Virus record (IMG/VR): IMGVR_UViG_3300013093_000280
Span: 1 to 23,713 of that record
Reading direction: 5' to 3' (one strand)
Origin: a virus
Length of the DNA: 23,713 nt
Shown here: positions 17,097 through 23,713 of the stretch, in pieces
Numbering within the stretch: position 1 is the first letter of the stretch
How the letters are laid out: each line of letters begins with the position of its first letter
Translations under genes and position numbers: made by a program
Notes under the pieces: generated by a model
What the model was told of the DNA's origin: nothing
Databases searched by the model: none
What the model saw: only the letters and a program-made list of their open reading frames with translations

Positions 17097-18949
17097 TGGC
17101 GGTCAAATCTGTTGTTGACATTGAAGTTAACGATGCGTCCTTTAAAGACTTCGTTGCTCTATTCAACAAGTATAACACCGCCTTGGGTAAAATGCCCGGA
17201 GTCTGGAACAGCACCACGGACTCGATCCAAACCACTGGCAAGAAAATCGATTCTCTGACTGTCGCGGTAGAAGCCTTGTCTAAAATATTGGGCAAGCAAA
17301 CTGCCGAACAAGGCAAGATGCGGAAAGAGATCGACAACACTAATAAGTCTATGACGGATTTGGGTAAGTCTGCGACCCGAGTATACGACACGATACGCGG
17401 CATTACTACCTCGATGCTTAAGTGGGGAACGATTACCAGTGCATTCGGGTTGGTGTCGGGGGCTACCGGGTTCCTTGGTTTCGAAGCTTTAGCAAGAGCC
17501 GCGTCCTCGTCTCGAACTTCTGCCATGTCGGTTGGCGTGTCGCCGTCCGAATTTCAGGCAGCTAATATTGCGTATGCTCGAATTCCTAACGCGGGCGGTA
17601 TGTTGTCGCGCTTGGCCGACATCCAACAAGATCCCGTGCGTACAGCGATACTTGCTAATAGACTGGGCATATCTCAATCGGATGTAGTTAACAAAAGCCC
17701 GTTTGAGTTGATGCAGCAGGTGGTTCCTGCGTTGCACGAAAGATACCAGACTTTGCCTAAAGGTGCCCAGTTGCAATGGGCAGAAAGCCTTGGCTTGTCT
17801 GACATCGCTGACACTTCTCAGTTACGCACTATTGGCGGCATGTCAGGCGCGGAACTCCAAGAACTTCAGTCCTCGGCTGCCCGGTATAAGCAAACATTGG
17901 GGGCCAACTCTGACGTAGACAAACAATACCAGGACTTTATTTCTAAATTCGACGAAATGTGGCAGGAAATTAAAAATCGCCTCACCACTGGCCTTGTCGG
18001 TTTGGCCGAACCCCTGGGCAAATTGACTTCTGCGTTTGGCCGTTTGCTGGAATCAGGCTTGGAGTCTAAGGCTTTTTCCGAAGGCATTACGGCCTTTGCT
18101 AAAGCTATCAACAGTTTTGCTGAATATATGAAAACCGACAAGTTTTCGAAAGATGTAGAAAGCCTGTGGAATAGTGTCGAAAGGGTAGCTAGTGGTCTGT
18201 CGCGCTTGGCCAAAAAACTTGGATGGCTGTTCCCGGAAGAGTCCGACCCGGAAAAACCCCCCGGTGGTTTTTATGGTGTGCATGGCATGGTTGGCCATTT
18301 TGAACAGGGTTTTGCTCCCAATGCACTTTCTGCGTTTCCTCCGCCAGAACCCCCAGACGAATATCCTGGGGAATGGAAATGGTATAAGAATTGGAAATAC
18401 AAACATGGCGGCGCGGGTAAGCCTATTACCGACGAATTAGACCCTCTGTTCATGTCTTTGGAACGTCAAAAGAGCCTTCCTCCTGGCTTGCTCCACAAAA
18501 TTATGATGATGGAATCTGGCGGCGACCCGACGTCGTATAATGGTAAGGCCATGGGCCTTATGCAGTTCACTCCGGAAACCGCCCGAGATTATGGGCTTAC
18601 CAACCCGTACGACCCAGTAGAGTCTGCCAACGCGTCGGCCCGTTATTGGAGCGATCTACTGGCTATGTTTGGTGGCGACATCGAGAAAGCTTCTGCGGCA
18701 TACAACTGGGGTCCTCAAAACGTCAAGAATGCTATTGCTCGGGCCAATCAGTCTCACACCGACTGGATTACTGATCCTCAGATTCCGCAAGAAACCCGCA
18801 ACTACATGCAGCAGGTGGGCAGAACCTTTGGAACCGACCATTTCGCGGCTCAACCTGGGCAAGGTGTTAAAATCGCCATTTATAACGCAACCGGCGGTAA
18901 TTATACCGACATCGTAGCTTCGCTGTCTGCTACTGGGGTGCCTCAATGA
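17096..18949 (+). CDS. Tape measure protein with lytic transglycosylase (SLT) domain
   Basis: This 617-aa protein combines a tail-length ruler with a peptidoglycan-cutting domain. Residues 1-100 are helical and coiled-coil-like. A hydrophobic glycine-rich stretch at about 108-131 (MLKWGTITSAFGLVSGATGFLG) resembles the membrane-active part of tape measures. Residues 150-350 include the FQAANIAYARIPNAGGMLSRL pattern I associate with such proteins. The SLT-type domain covers about 460-580: MMMESGGDP with catalytic E473, then GKAMGLMQFTPETARDYG, then AAYNWGP. It would open the cell wall during DNA injection. It begins at the stop of the frameshift product and overlaps the next gene (ATGA). For a tape measure it is short, suggesting a rather short tail. 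Confidence 0.88.
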   Translation: MAVKSVVDIEVNDASFKDFVALFNKYNTALGKMPGVWNSTTDSIQTTGKKIDSLTVAVEALSKILGKQTAEQGKMRKEIDNTNKSMTDLGKSATRVYDTIRGITTSMLKWGTITSAFGLVSGATGFLGFEALARAASSSRTSAMSVGVSPSEFQAANIAYARIPNAGGMLSRLADIQQDPVRTAILANRLGISQSDVVNKSPFELMQQVVPALHERYQTLPKGAQLQWAESLGLSDIADTSQLRTIGGMSGAELQELQSSAARYKQTLGANSDVDKQYQDFISKFDEMWQEIKNRLTTGLVGLAEPLGKLTSAFGRLLESGLESKAFSEGITAFAKAINSFAEYMKTDKFSKDVESLWNSVERVASGLSRLAKKLGWLFPEESDPEKPPGGFYGVHGMVGHFEQGFAPNALSAFPPPEPPDEYPGEWKWYKNWKYKHGGAGKPITDELDPLFMSLERQKSLPPGLLHKIMMMESGGDPTSYNGKAMGLMQFTPETARDYGLTNPYDPVESANASARYWSDLLAMFGGDIEKASAAYNWGPQNVKNAIARANQSHTDWITDPQIPQETRNYMQQVGRTFGTDHFAAQPGQGVKIAIYNATGGNYTDIVASLSATGVPQ

Positions 18950-19575
18950 GTGGGTCGGTCATCAACAACATCGGACGGGTGGTTTATCAGTTCGGGTTCG
19001 AAATATCGCCTATTATTTTTACCGGGGGCATTGCCGCCCAGTACGGCGGGTATGTTCCTATTGTGTTATTGACTGAAGCAGCCAACTTCGTTACTGGTTT
19101 GCTCGCTGGCACGAACGCGTTCGACTTAGACAATTTCTTTGCGCACTTTACCCCGATACCCGGTGGTAAATTGGCAAGTTATTCGGTGGCTACATACCCA
19201 TTCGCGAACCAGTCCGTCGCGGCCAACGCGATCATCTCCGAACCCCTTAACCTTTCTATGCGTATGTCTATACCGGTCAATAAGCCGGGGGGCCACTCTG
19301 CTAAGCTCGTGACCATGATGATGTTGCAGAAAGTTATTCAATCTCATGCCAACATGGGTGGCACCTACACCGTGGTTACTCCCGCGTGTCTGTATACCGA
19401 TCTGATCTTGACCGGTCTTACTGACGTAAGCCAAGGCGGCTCTCCCATTCCCCAGAATACTTGGCAATGGGATTTCACTCAGCCTTTGATTACTCTGGAA
19501 GCAGCACAGGCGGCACAGAACACCTTTATGAGCAACCAAACCAATGGAACTCCAACTCCGGTTCCTGGCCAATGA
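18946..19575 (+). CDS. Tail/baseplate protein, unknown family
   Basis: This 209-aa protein is coupled by ATGA on both sides, between the tape measure and the baseplate plug. It shows INNIGRVVYQFGFEISPIIFTGG, LSMRMSIPVNKPGGHSAKLVTMMMLQKVIQSHANMGGTYTVVTPACLYTDLILTGLTDVSQGG and PQNTWQWDFTQPLITLEAAQAAQNT. The pattern of describing a small-domain beta fold followed by WQWDF.QPL is familiar from baseplate hub-associated proteins in similar myophages, where it links the tube to the hub. No LysM or enzymatic motif was found. The name rests on position and family resemblance. Confidence 0.65.
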   Translation: MSGSVINNIGRVVYQFGFEISPIIFTGGIAAQYGGYVPIVLLTEAANFVTGLLAGTNAFDLDNFFAHFTPIPGGKLASYSVATYPFANQSVAANAIISEPLNLSMRMSIPVNKPGGHSAKLVTMMMLQKVIQSHANMGGTYTVVTPACLYTDLILTGLTDVSQGGSPIPQNTWQWDFTQPLITLEAAQAAQNTFMSNQTNGTPTPVPGQ

Positions 19576-20141
19576 CCACCTATTATCCTTTTTCCCCTAC
19601 CATTCCTGCCCCTATCTCGCAGGTACCGTCCACGTTTGTGCCACTGAACCCCCTTGGTATAAACCCGGTTGCTATACCACCGTCAAACGGACCGTTCACT
19701 TTTCACCCCGATTTGGACGGAACCCAATACGCTATAACTGTAACTTGGAGCTTGTTTGGTCAACGATATTATGTGAATTGCTACACCTTAGAGGGGACCT
19801 TGGTGTTTTCCCTCCCGTTGGTCGGATCTGATGTAGGCACCCCTATCCAAAGTATCTCGTGGATTTCTGGCACCACTACTGTTACTACTAGTCTGCCACA
19901 CGGTTTTAGGGTTGGGTCGGTTGTAAATGCTGTTATCGCTGGGGTATCTCCGGACTCTTACAACGGCACGTACCCAGTTATTGTGGCCAACTCCACCCAG
20001 TTCACTTATCAGTTGTCGTCTTATCCAGGGTCGGTGTCCTCTTATGGTACCGCGTCATACGACATCAATATGGCTGCGGGATATTTCAATTCTAGTCTGG
20101 TGTACCGTACTAAAAACCAGCAGTTTGAAGTATTCCCGTGA
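19572..20141 (+). CDS. Baseplate plug protein (Pam3 gp18-like) with inserted beta module
   Basis: This 189-aa protein starts at ATG 19572 by ATGA overlap; an earlier in-frame ATG at 19461 lies inside the previous gene and is not supported. Residues about 43-85 (TFHPDLDGTQYAITVTWSLFGQRYYVNCYTLEGTLVFSLPLVGS) and 163-187 (YDINMAAGYFNSSLVYRTKNQQFEV) match the two halves of the phage baseplate plug family. Between them, residues about 90-162 form a small beta module (SLPHGFRVGS ... IAGVSPDSYNGTY ... TQFTYQLSS) like those in the sheath. The next gene starts with GTG inside this stop codon. The plug family closes the tube end at the baseplate centre. Confidence 0.72.
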   Translation: MTTYYPFSPTIPAPISQVPSTFVPLNPLGINPVAIPPSNGPFTFHPDLDGTQYAITVTWSLFGQRYYVNCYTLEGTLVFSLPLVGSDVGTPIQSISWISGTTTVTTSLPHGFRVGSVVNAVIAGVSPDSYNGTYPVIVANSTQFTYQLSSYPGSVSSYGTASYDINMAAGYFNSSLVYRTKNQQFEVFP

Positions 20142-21148
20142 GATACTACGAAATCAAAATAACTGACCCGGCTAACCCTGGTTCTAAGCCTCAAATTTAT
20201 ACCAGCTGGGTTAACAATAAAAATGACCCCGGCGCTTTAAACATTCGGTTTTCGTTTCGCTTAGTGGATTTCGCCAGCAAGTCCGCATCAGTAGTGGCTA
20301 TCTACGGCATCCCCATTCAGTCCATCAGCAACGCTCATAACCTTAACGGTAAGAACGTCGCCATTTCTGCGGGGTTTAAACAGGGTTTACCTTTGGCGTC
20401 TCCCGCTCAAGCCGGGCTTATCCTGCAGGGGTTCATTGCCCAAGCCTATGGAAATTGGATTGGCAACGAAATGAGCCTTAACCTGATTATCCTGCCCGGA
20501 ACCCTACCCGGCCCGTCGTCTGCGTCGTCCCCCATGCCTCCGACTGGCTCAATGGAAGACCCTATTAATGGGCGCTTCGACTGGCTGGCCGGCACTCAGC
20601 TTTCTACATCCATCACGAATTTCCTCACTGCTGCTTTCCCGGCCTATCCTACACCTTACGTGTCTATAAGCCCTAATTTAGTAATCAACCACGACGAACA
20701 TGCGGTGTATCACACCTTATCTGGGTTTGCTGATTGGGTCGGTTCATACAGCCAATCTATTATTAACAAACCCTCATATCAGGGCGTTAAAATCCGACTC
20801 CTTCCCGGCAATAACTTCAACGTGACCGACGGAACCACCACGAACAAAACCGTAAACATCGAATTCCGCGACCTAATCGGTCAACCTACGTGGCTTGGAC
20901 CGGGTAAAATCAGCTTTAAATGTCCCATGCGGGCCGATATTAACGCGGGTAACGACGTAGTGCTGCCTAAGGGCACTTTCCCAGTGGCCACCCCAGAGAA
21001 AGTGACTGCGGATTGGAATATCCGCAACTCGTCGCTTCAACAGGGAACGTTTAATGTGGTAGAAGTCCAGCATTTCGGAGATTTCCGACAGCCCTCGGCG
21101 GATGCTTGGGTGTCGGTATTTTCCTGCCTGCAAAAGGCTCCCAGTTAA
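20138..21148 (+). CDS. Baseplate hub protein (gp27/gpD-like)
   Basis: This 336-aa protein starts at GTG 20138 (GTGA overlap with the plug). It sits between plug and spike, the place of the trimeric hub that joins the tube to the spike. It shows beta-rich N-terminal segments (ALNIRFSFRLVDFASKSASVVAIYGI), the segment FDWLAGTQLSTSITNFLTAAFPAY, and a C-terminal SLQQGTFNVVEVQHFGDFRQPSADAWVSVFSC, with the late 'vvsVqH.GD' feature typical of hub proteins from Pam3-like phages. No enzymatic motif was seen. Confidence 0.75.
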   Translation: MRYYEIKITDPANPGSKPQIYTSWVNNKNDPGALNIRFSFRLVDFASKSASVVAIYGIPIQSISNAHNLNGKNVAISAGFKQGLPLASPAQAGLILQGFIAQAYGNWIGNEMSLNLIILPGTLPGPSSASSPMPPTGSMEDPINGRFDWLAGTQLSTSITNFLTAAFPAYPTPYVSISPNLVINHDEHAVYHTLSGFADWVGSYSQSIINKPSYQGVKIRLLPGNNFNVTDGTTTNKTVNIEFRDLIGQPTWLGPGKISFKCPMRADINAGNDVVLPKGTFPVATPEKVTADWNIRNSSLQQGTFNVVEVQHFGDFRQPSADAWVSVFSCLQKAPS

Positions 21149-21766
21149 ATGATGCTAAACAATGTTCAAAACACCCCAATTTCTAGAACTCTGCCCGAAT
21201 TAATTTCGCAGCAGATCGGCAACGCCACCCAACAAATCCCTCAGTCGTTGCCTGTGTCGGTGGTATCCGTTCAGGGCGCTTTTGTGACGGTTAAATTTGA
21301 GGTGCAAAGCACCATTACCTTCCCACTTATTAAAGTACCGCAGGCTATTTCCCGTTATGCCCGTCCGCCTACTCAAGTGGGGGATCGGGGGTTTGTGGTA
21401 TCTTCCGATATATATTTGGGCGGGGTGACGGGCCTGGGCGGGGGAGTAGCCAACTACGGGCGGAAAGAAGCCAACTTGTCCACCTTGGTGTTCTTTCCTC
21501 TTAGTAATACTTCTTTTCCGTCTGTGGACAGTAACGCCTACAACATCACTGCCCCAAATGGCGCGGTAATCAAGGACGACAGCGGACACAGCGTGATCAC
21601 GCTTACCCCGTCCTCAATAACACTTGCTTGTGGAAGCAATTCGATTGTAATATCTTCTTCCGGTATATCGTTGACCGGCACTCTTAACATCAACGGCTCG
21701 CCCTATCTTCTACATGAGCACAAAAATGTTATGACCGGCACGAATAACACCGGGGGTGTTGTGTAA
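21149..21766 (+). CDS. Baseplate spike protein (gpV-like) with metal-binding HxH tip
   Basis: This 205-aa trimeric spike candidate would pierce the outer membrane. Residues about 35-120 form an OB-fold-like N-terminal part (PVSVVSVQGAFVTVKFEV, then VGDRGFVVSSDIYLGGVTGLGGG). Residues 125-185 form a repetitive beta region (ITAPNGAVIKDDSGHSVITLTPSSITLACGSNSIVISSSGISLTG), as in spike beta-helices. The tip YLLHEHKNVMTGTNNTGGVV carries H189 and H191, an HxH motif like the iron site at the apex of P2 gpV. Two adjacent ATGs at 21149 and 21152 are possible starts. It overlaps the wedge gene (TAATG). Confidence 0.88.
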   Translation: MMLNNVQNTPISRTLPELISQQIGNATQQIPQSLPVSVVSVQGAFVTVKFEVQSTITFPLIKVPQAISRYARPPTQVGDRGFVVSSDIYLGGVTGLGGGVANYGRKEANLSTLVFFPLSNTSFPSVDSNAYNITAPNGAVIKDDSGHSVITLTPSSITLACGSNSIVISSSGISLTGTLNINGSPYLLHEHKNVMTGTNNTGGVV

Positions 21767-22101
21767 TGCGAGTGTATGGGCGTGACGCTACCACAAATGC
21801 TTGGGTAGAAGTCCAGACCGACGCTAGCGGGTTTAACGATTATGTGTACATTACGGCTTTAATTCAGTGTCTCAAGTTGAACTTGAACGAATCCCCCTTT
21901 TGGGCGAACTGGGGCATTCCTGCCCAGCAGTCGGTTGTTCAGCAGATTTTCCCCGATTTTTATGTTGCACTAATCCAACAGCGTTACTCGGCTTATTTTG
22001 CCAGTTTGAGGATTAGCAAAGTGCCGTCTTACACCCCGACTTATAACATCAACATTATCACCAATCAGGGTGTTAAAATGCAAATGAGCGTGGCAGTATG
22101 A
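21766..22101 (+). CDS. Baseplate wedge protein, gp25-like
   Basis: This 111-aa protein starts in the spike stop codon (TAATG). The core LKLNLNESPFWANWGIPAQQSVVQQIFPDFYVALIQQRY resembles gp25/gpW-like wedge proteins (a helix-loop-helix part, then LRISKVPSYTPTYNINIITNQG). These are initiators of sheath attachment at the baseplate. Length fits the family, and the order spike, gp25, gpJ is standard in contractile tails. It overlaps gpJ by ATGA. Confidence 0.85.
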   Translation: MRVYGRDATTNAWVEVQTDASGFNDYVYITALIQCLKLNLNESPFWANWGIPAQQSVVQQIFPDFYVALIQQRYSAYFASLRISKVPSYTPTYNINIITNQGVKMQMSVAV

Positions 22102-23300
22102 GCGGCACCACCATCCCGATCGTCTTAGGTCCAGCTGGCATGATTCCTGCTGCCCCCGCTGACGTGCAAACCGCTCTTATCGCCAACGTTGCTACCACCA
22201 ACCCAGGGTATACCGCTAACCTACCCGGCACCCTGATTGAAGATATCAGCAGCACGGACGTTGCGGCTATATTAGCGTGTAATTCGGCCCTGGTCGAACT
22301 GGTAAACTCCATCACTCCCTACGGGGCAAACGAGTTTATTCTAAACCAGTTGGGCCAAATTTACGGGGTCCAACGGGGACAAGCCACTAATACATCTGTG
22401 TACGTTGTTTTTACTGGTTCTCCTGGTTTCGTGATCGCGGTTGGCTTCGTTGTATCGGACGGTACTTACCAATACACCATTCAGGACGGTGGCATTATTC
22501 CCACAAGTGGGGTGTCGTCCCCCCTATACTGTTTGGCCACTCAGTCGGGGTCTTGGGCGGTTCCGGCTAATACCGTGACTTCTTTAGCTACTTCTGTACC
22601 TTCCACCGTTACCCTGGCCGTCAATAATCCGTCTCCGGGTACTCCTAGTGCCGGTTCTCAATCAATCGACGATTACCGGTCTCAAGTGTTGCAAGCGGGC
22701 TTGGCTGCTTCGATGGGAATGGCTCGATACCTGCGGACCCTATTGGGCAACGTGTCGGGTGTCCAGAACCGTCTGGTGTCGGTAGTCCAAAGCGGAACCA
22801 ACTGGAAAATCATCGTTGGTGGTGGAGATCCGTATCAAGTAGCCTATGCCATCTACAGTGCGCTATTCGACATCTCGACCCTCGTCGGCTCGTCCACCAC
22901 AATTCGAAACCAAACTGTCAACATCAACGACTACCCCAATACGTATTCAGTCGTATATGTCGTTCCCCCCGTACAGTCCGTGTCGATCTCTTTGACTTGG
23001 AATACCACCTCGACTAACGCGGTGTCGGCTACTTCCATGGCTACTCTCGGGTCGGCGGCTCTGGTTCAGTACATTAACAGCATCCCAGTCGGTGCGCCGA
23101 TGAACCTGTTCGAACTACAGAACGCTTTTCAAATAGCTACAGCAAATGTCCTGCAAACCGCGTATCTAACCCGTATGGTGTTTTCGGTTTACATCAATTC
23201 CACACTAACCCCTCCGGCCAGCGGCACGGGTGTCATAGCGGGAGATCCGGAAAGTTATTTCCTAACGGACTCCACGCTCATCACGATCACGCAGGGGTAA
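22098..23300 (+). CDS. Baseplate J-like protein (gp47/gpJ family)
   Basis: This 400-aa protein is a baseplate wedge component. It shows the family layout: an N-terminal LPGTLIEDISSTDVAAILACNSALVELVNSITPYGANEFILNQLGQIYGVQRGQ, a middle beta segment (AVGFVVSDGTYQYTIQDGGII), SQSIDDYRSQVLQAGLAASMG with the typical 'E..yR.Ri..a' position, and a C-terminal domain with PVGAPMNLFELQNAFQIAT. Codons and coupling (ATGA) fit the preceding genes. Confidence 0.9.
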   Translation: MSGTTIPIVLGPAGMIPAAPADVQTALIANVATTNPGYTANLPGTLIEDISSTDVAAILACNSALVELVNSITPYGANEFILNQLGQIYGVQRGQATNTSVYVVFTGSPGFVIAVGFVVSDGTYQYTIQDGGIIPTSGVSSPLYCLATQSGSWAVPANTVTSLATSVPSTVTLAVNNPSPGTPSAGSQSIDDYRSQVLQAGLAASMGMARYLRTLLGNVSGVQNRLVSVVQSGTNWKIIVGGGDPYQVAYAIYSALFDISTLVGSSTTIRNQTVNINDYPNTYSVVYVVPPVQSVSISLTWNTTSTNAVSATSMATLGSAALVQYINSIPVGAPMNLFELQNAFQIATANVLQTAYLTRMVFSVYINSTLTPPASGTGVIAGDPESYFLTDSTLITITQG

Positions 23301-23301
23301 T

Positions 23302-23713
23302 ATGAGCGGGACCCTTCAAAAAACCATTCCGTCATACCTTTATCAGCAATATGCTGATGATGACGATTTGCAAGCGTTTGTGGCGTCCTACAATACCATA
23401 ACGCAACAATACATCAACACATTTAACCAACTGAACCTGCCGGTTTACACCAGCGATTTTATTACCGGCTCTTTGCTGGATTGGGTCGGCGCGGGCATTT
23501 ATGGATACCCTCGACCGTCTTTGCCTGGAACCTCCGGCAACAGTGTTGGTCCTTTGGATACGTACGGGCCAGACTACAAAGTTCCTCTCAATTCGCAAGT
23601 AACTACGGCACCGGGTGCCAGCCCGATCACGACCGACGACATCTATAAGCGGTTGCTCACTTGGCATTTCTATAAAGGTGACGGCAAGGTTTTCAATATA
23701 CGCTGGCTGAAAC
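23302..23713 (+). CDS. Baseplate/tail protein after gpJ (gpI or DUF2612-like), partial
   Basis: The ATG at 23302 opens a frame that runs off the right edge; 137 residues are visible. It begins MSGTLQKTIPSYLYQQYADD and continues with FVASYNTITQQYINTFNQLNLPVYTSDFITGSLLDWVGAGIYG, then IYKRLLTWHFYKGDGKVFNIRWLK. Phage proteins of this type follow gpJ and connect the baseplate to the tail fibres (gpI-like or DUF2612). The gap from the gpJ stop (23300) is one base. The rest of the gene is outside the window. Confidence 0.7.
   Translation, partial: MSGTLQKTIPSYLYQQYADDDDLQAFVASYNTITQQYINTFNQLNLPVYTSDFITGSLLDWVGAGIYGYPRPSLPGTSGNSVGPLDTYGPDYKVPLNSQVTTAPGASPITTDDIYKRLLTWHFYKGDGKVFNIRWLK

Overview
The window is the late structural region of a contractile-tailed, double-stranded DNA phage (myovirus morphology) or prophage. 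It covers DNA packaging, head, neck, tail and most of the baseplate. The sheath and tube pair, a gpJ-like baseplate protein and a gp25-like wedge protein establish the contractile tail. Shine-Dalgarno sites and gene families point to a phage of Gram-negative bacteria, probably Proteobacteria. Remembered resemblances are to phages of Burkholderia-like and alphaproteobacterial hosts, but the host cannot be fixed from this sequence. No integrase, repressor or replication gene is present, so lifestyle is undetermined.

Layout. Positions 1-41 hold a terminator-like hairpin. Two small leftward genes (47-643 and 716-1069) follow, separated by a perfect hairpin. A noncoding interval (about 1070-1473) carries a repeated G-rich motif and a likely rightward promoter. 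From 1474 to the right edge everything is rightward and tightly packed. Start and stop codons often overlap (ATGA, GTGA, TAATG, TGATG) and no terminator was seen, so this is probably one long late operon.

Packaging and head (1474-11983): terminase small and large subunits, a 57-aa protein, a DUF1073-type portal, an 84-aa protein, a MuF-type minor head protein, a protein with a zinc-metallopeptidase HEYGH motif, a 69-aa protein, a Nudix hydrolase, a DUF2213-type prohead protease fused to a scaffold-like region with aspartate repeats, a putative decoration protein, a DUF2184-type major capsid protein and a conserved 171-aa protein. Neck and tail (11983-18949): three connector or neck candidates, a small beta-rich protein, DUF3383-type sheath, tube, tail-assembly chaperone with a -1 frameshift site (T TTT TTT), and a tape measure carrying a lytic transglycosylase domain. 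Baseplate (18946-end): a tail protein, a Pam3-like plug, a gp27-like hub, a gpV-like spike with an HxH tip, a gp25-like wedge, a gpJ-like protein and a truncated gpI/DUF2612-like protein.

Points of most interest: the metallopeptidase gene beside the minor head gene; a nested in-frame scaffold start inside the protease gene; a 56-bp perfect direct repeat coding aspartate-rich sequence; a beta-domain module recurring in sheath (twice), plug and more weakly the decoration protein; and the repeated GTAGGGGGTTGTAGG-type motif before the terminase genes.
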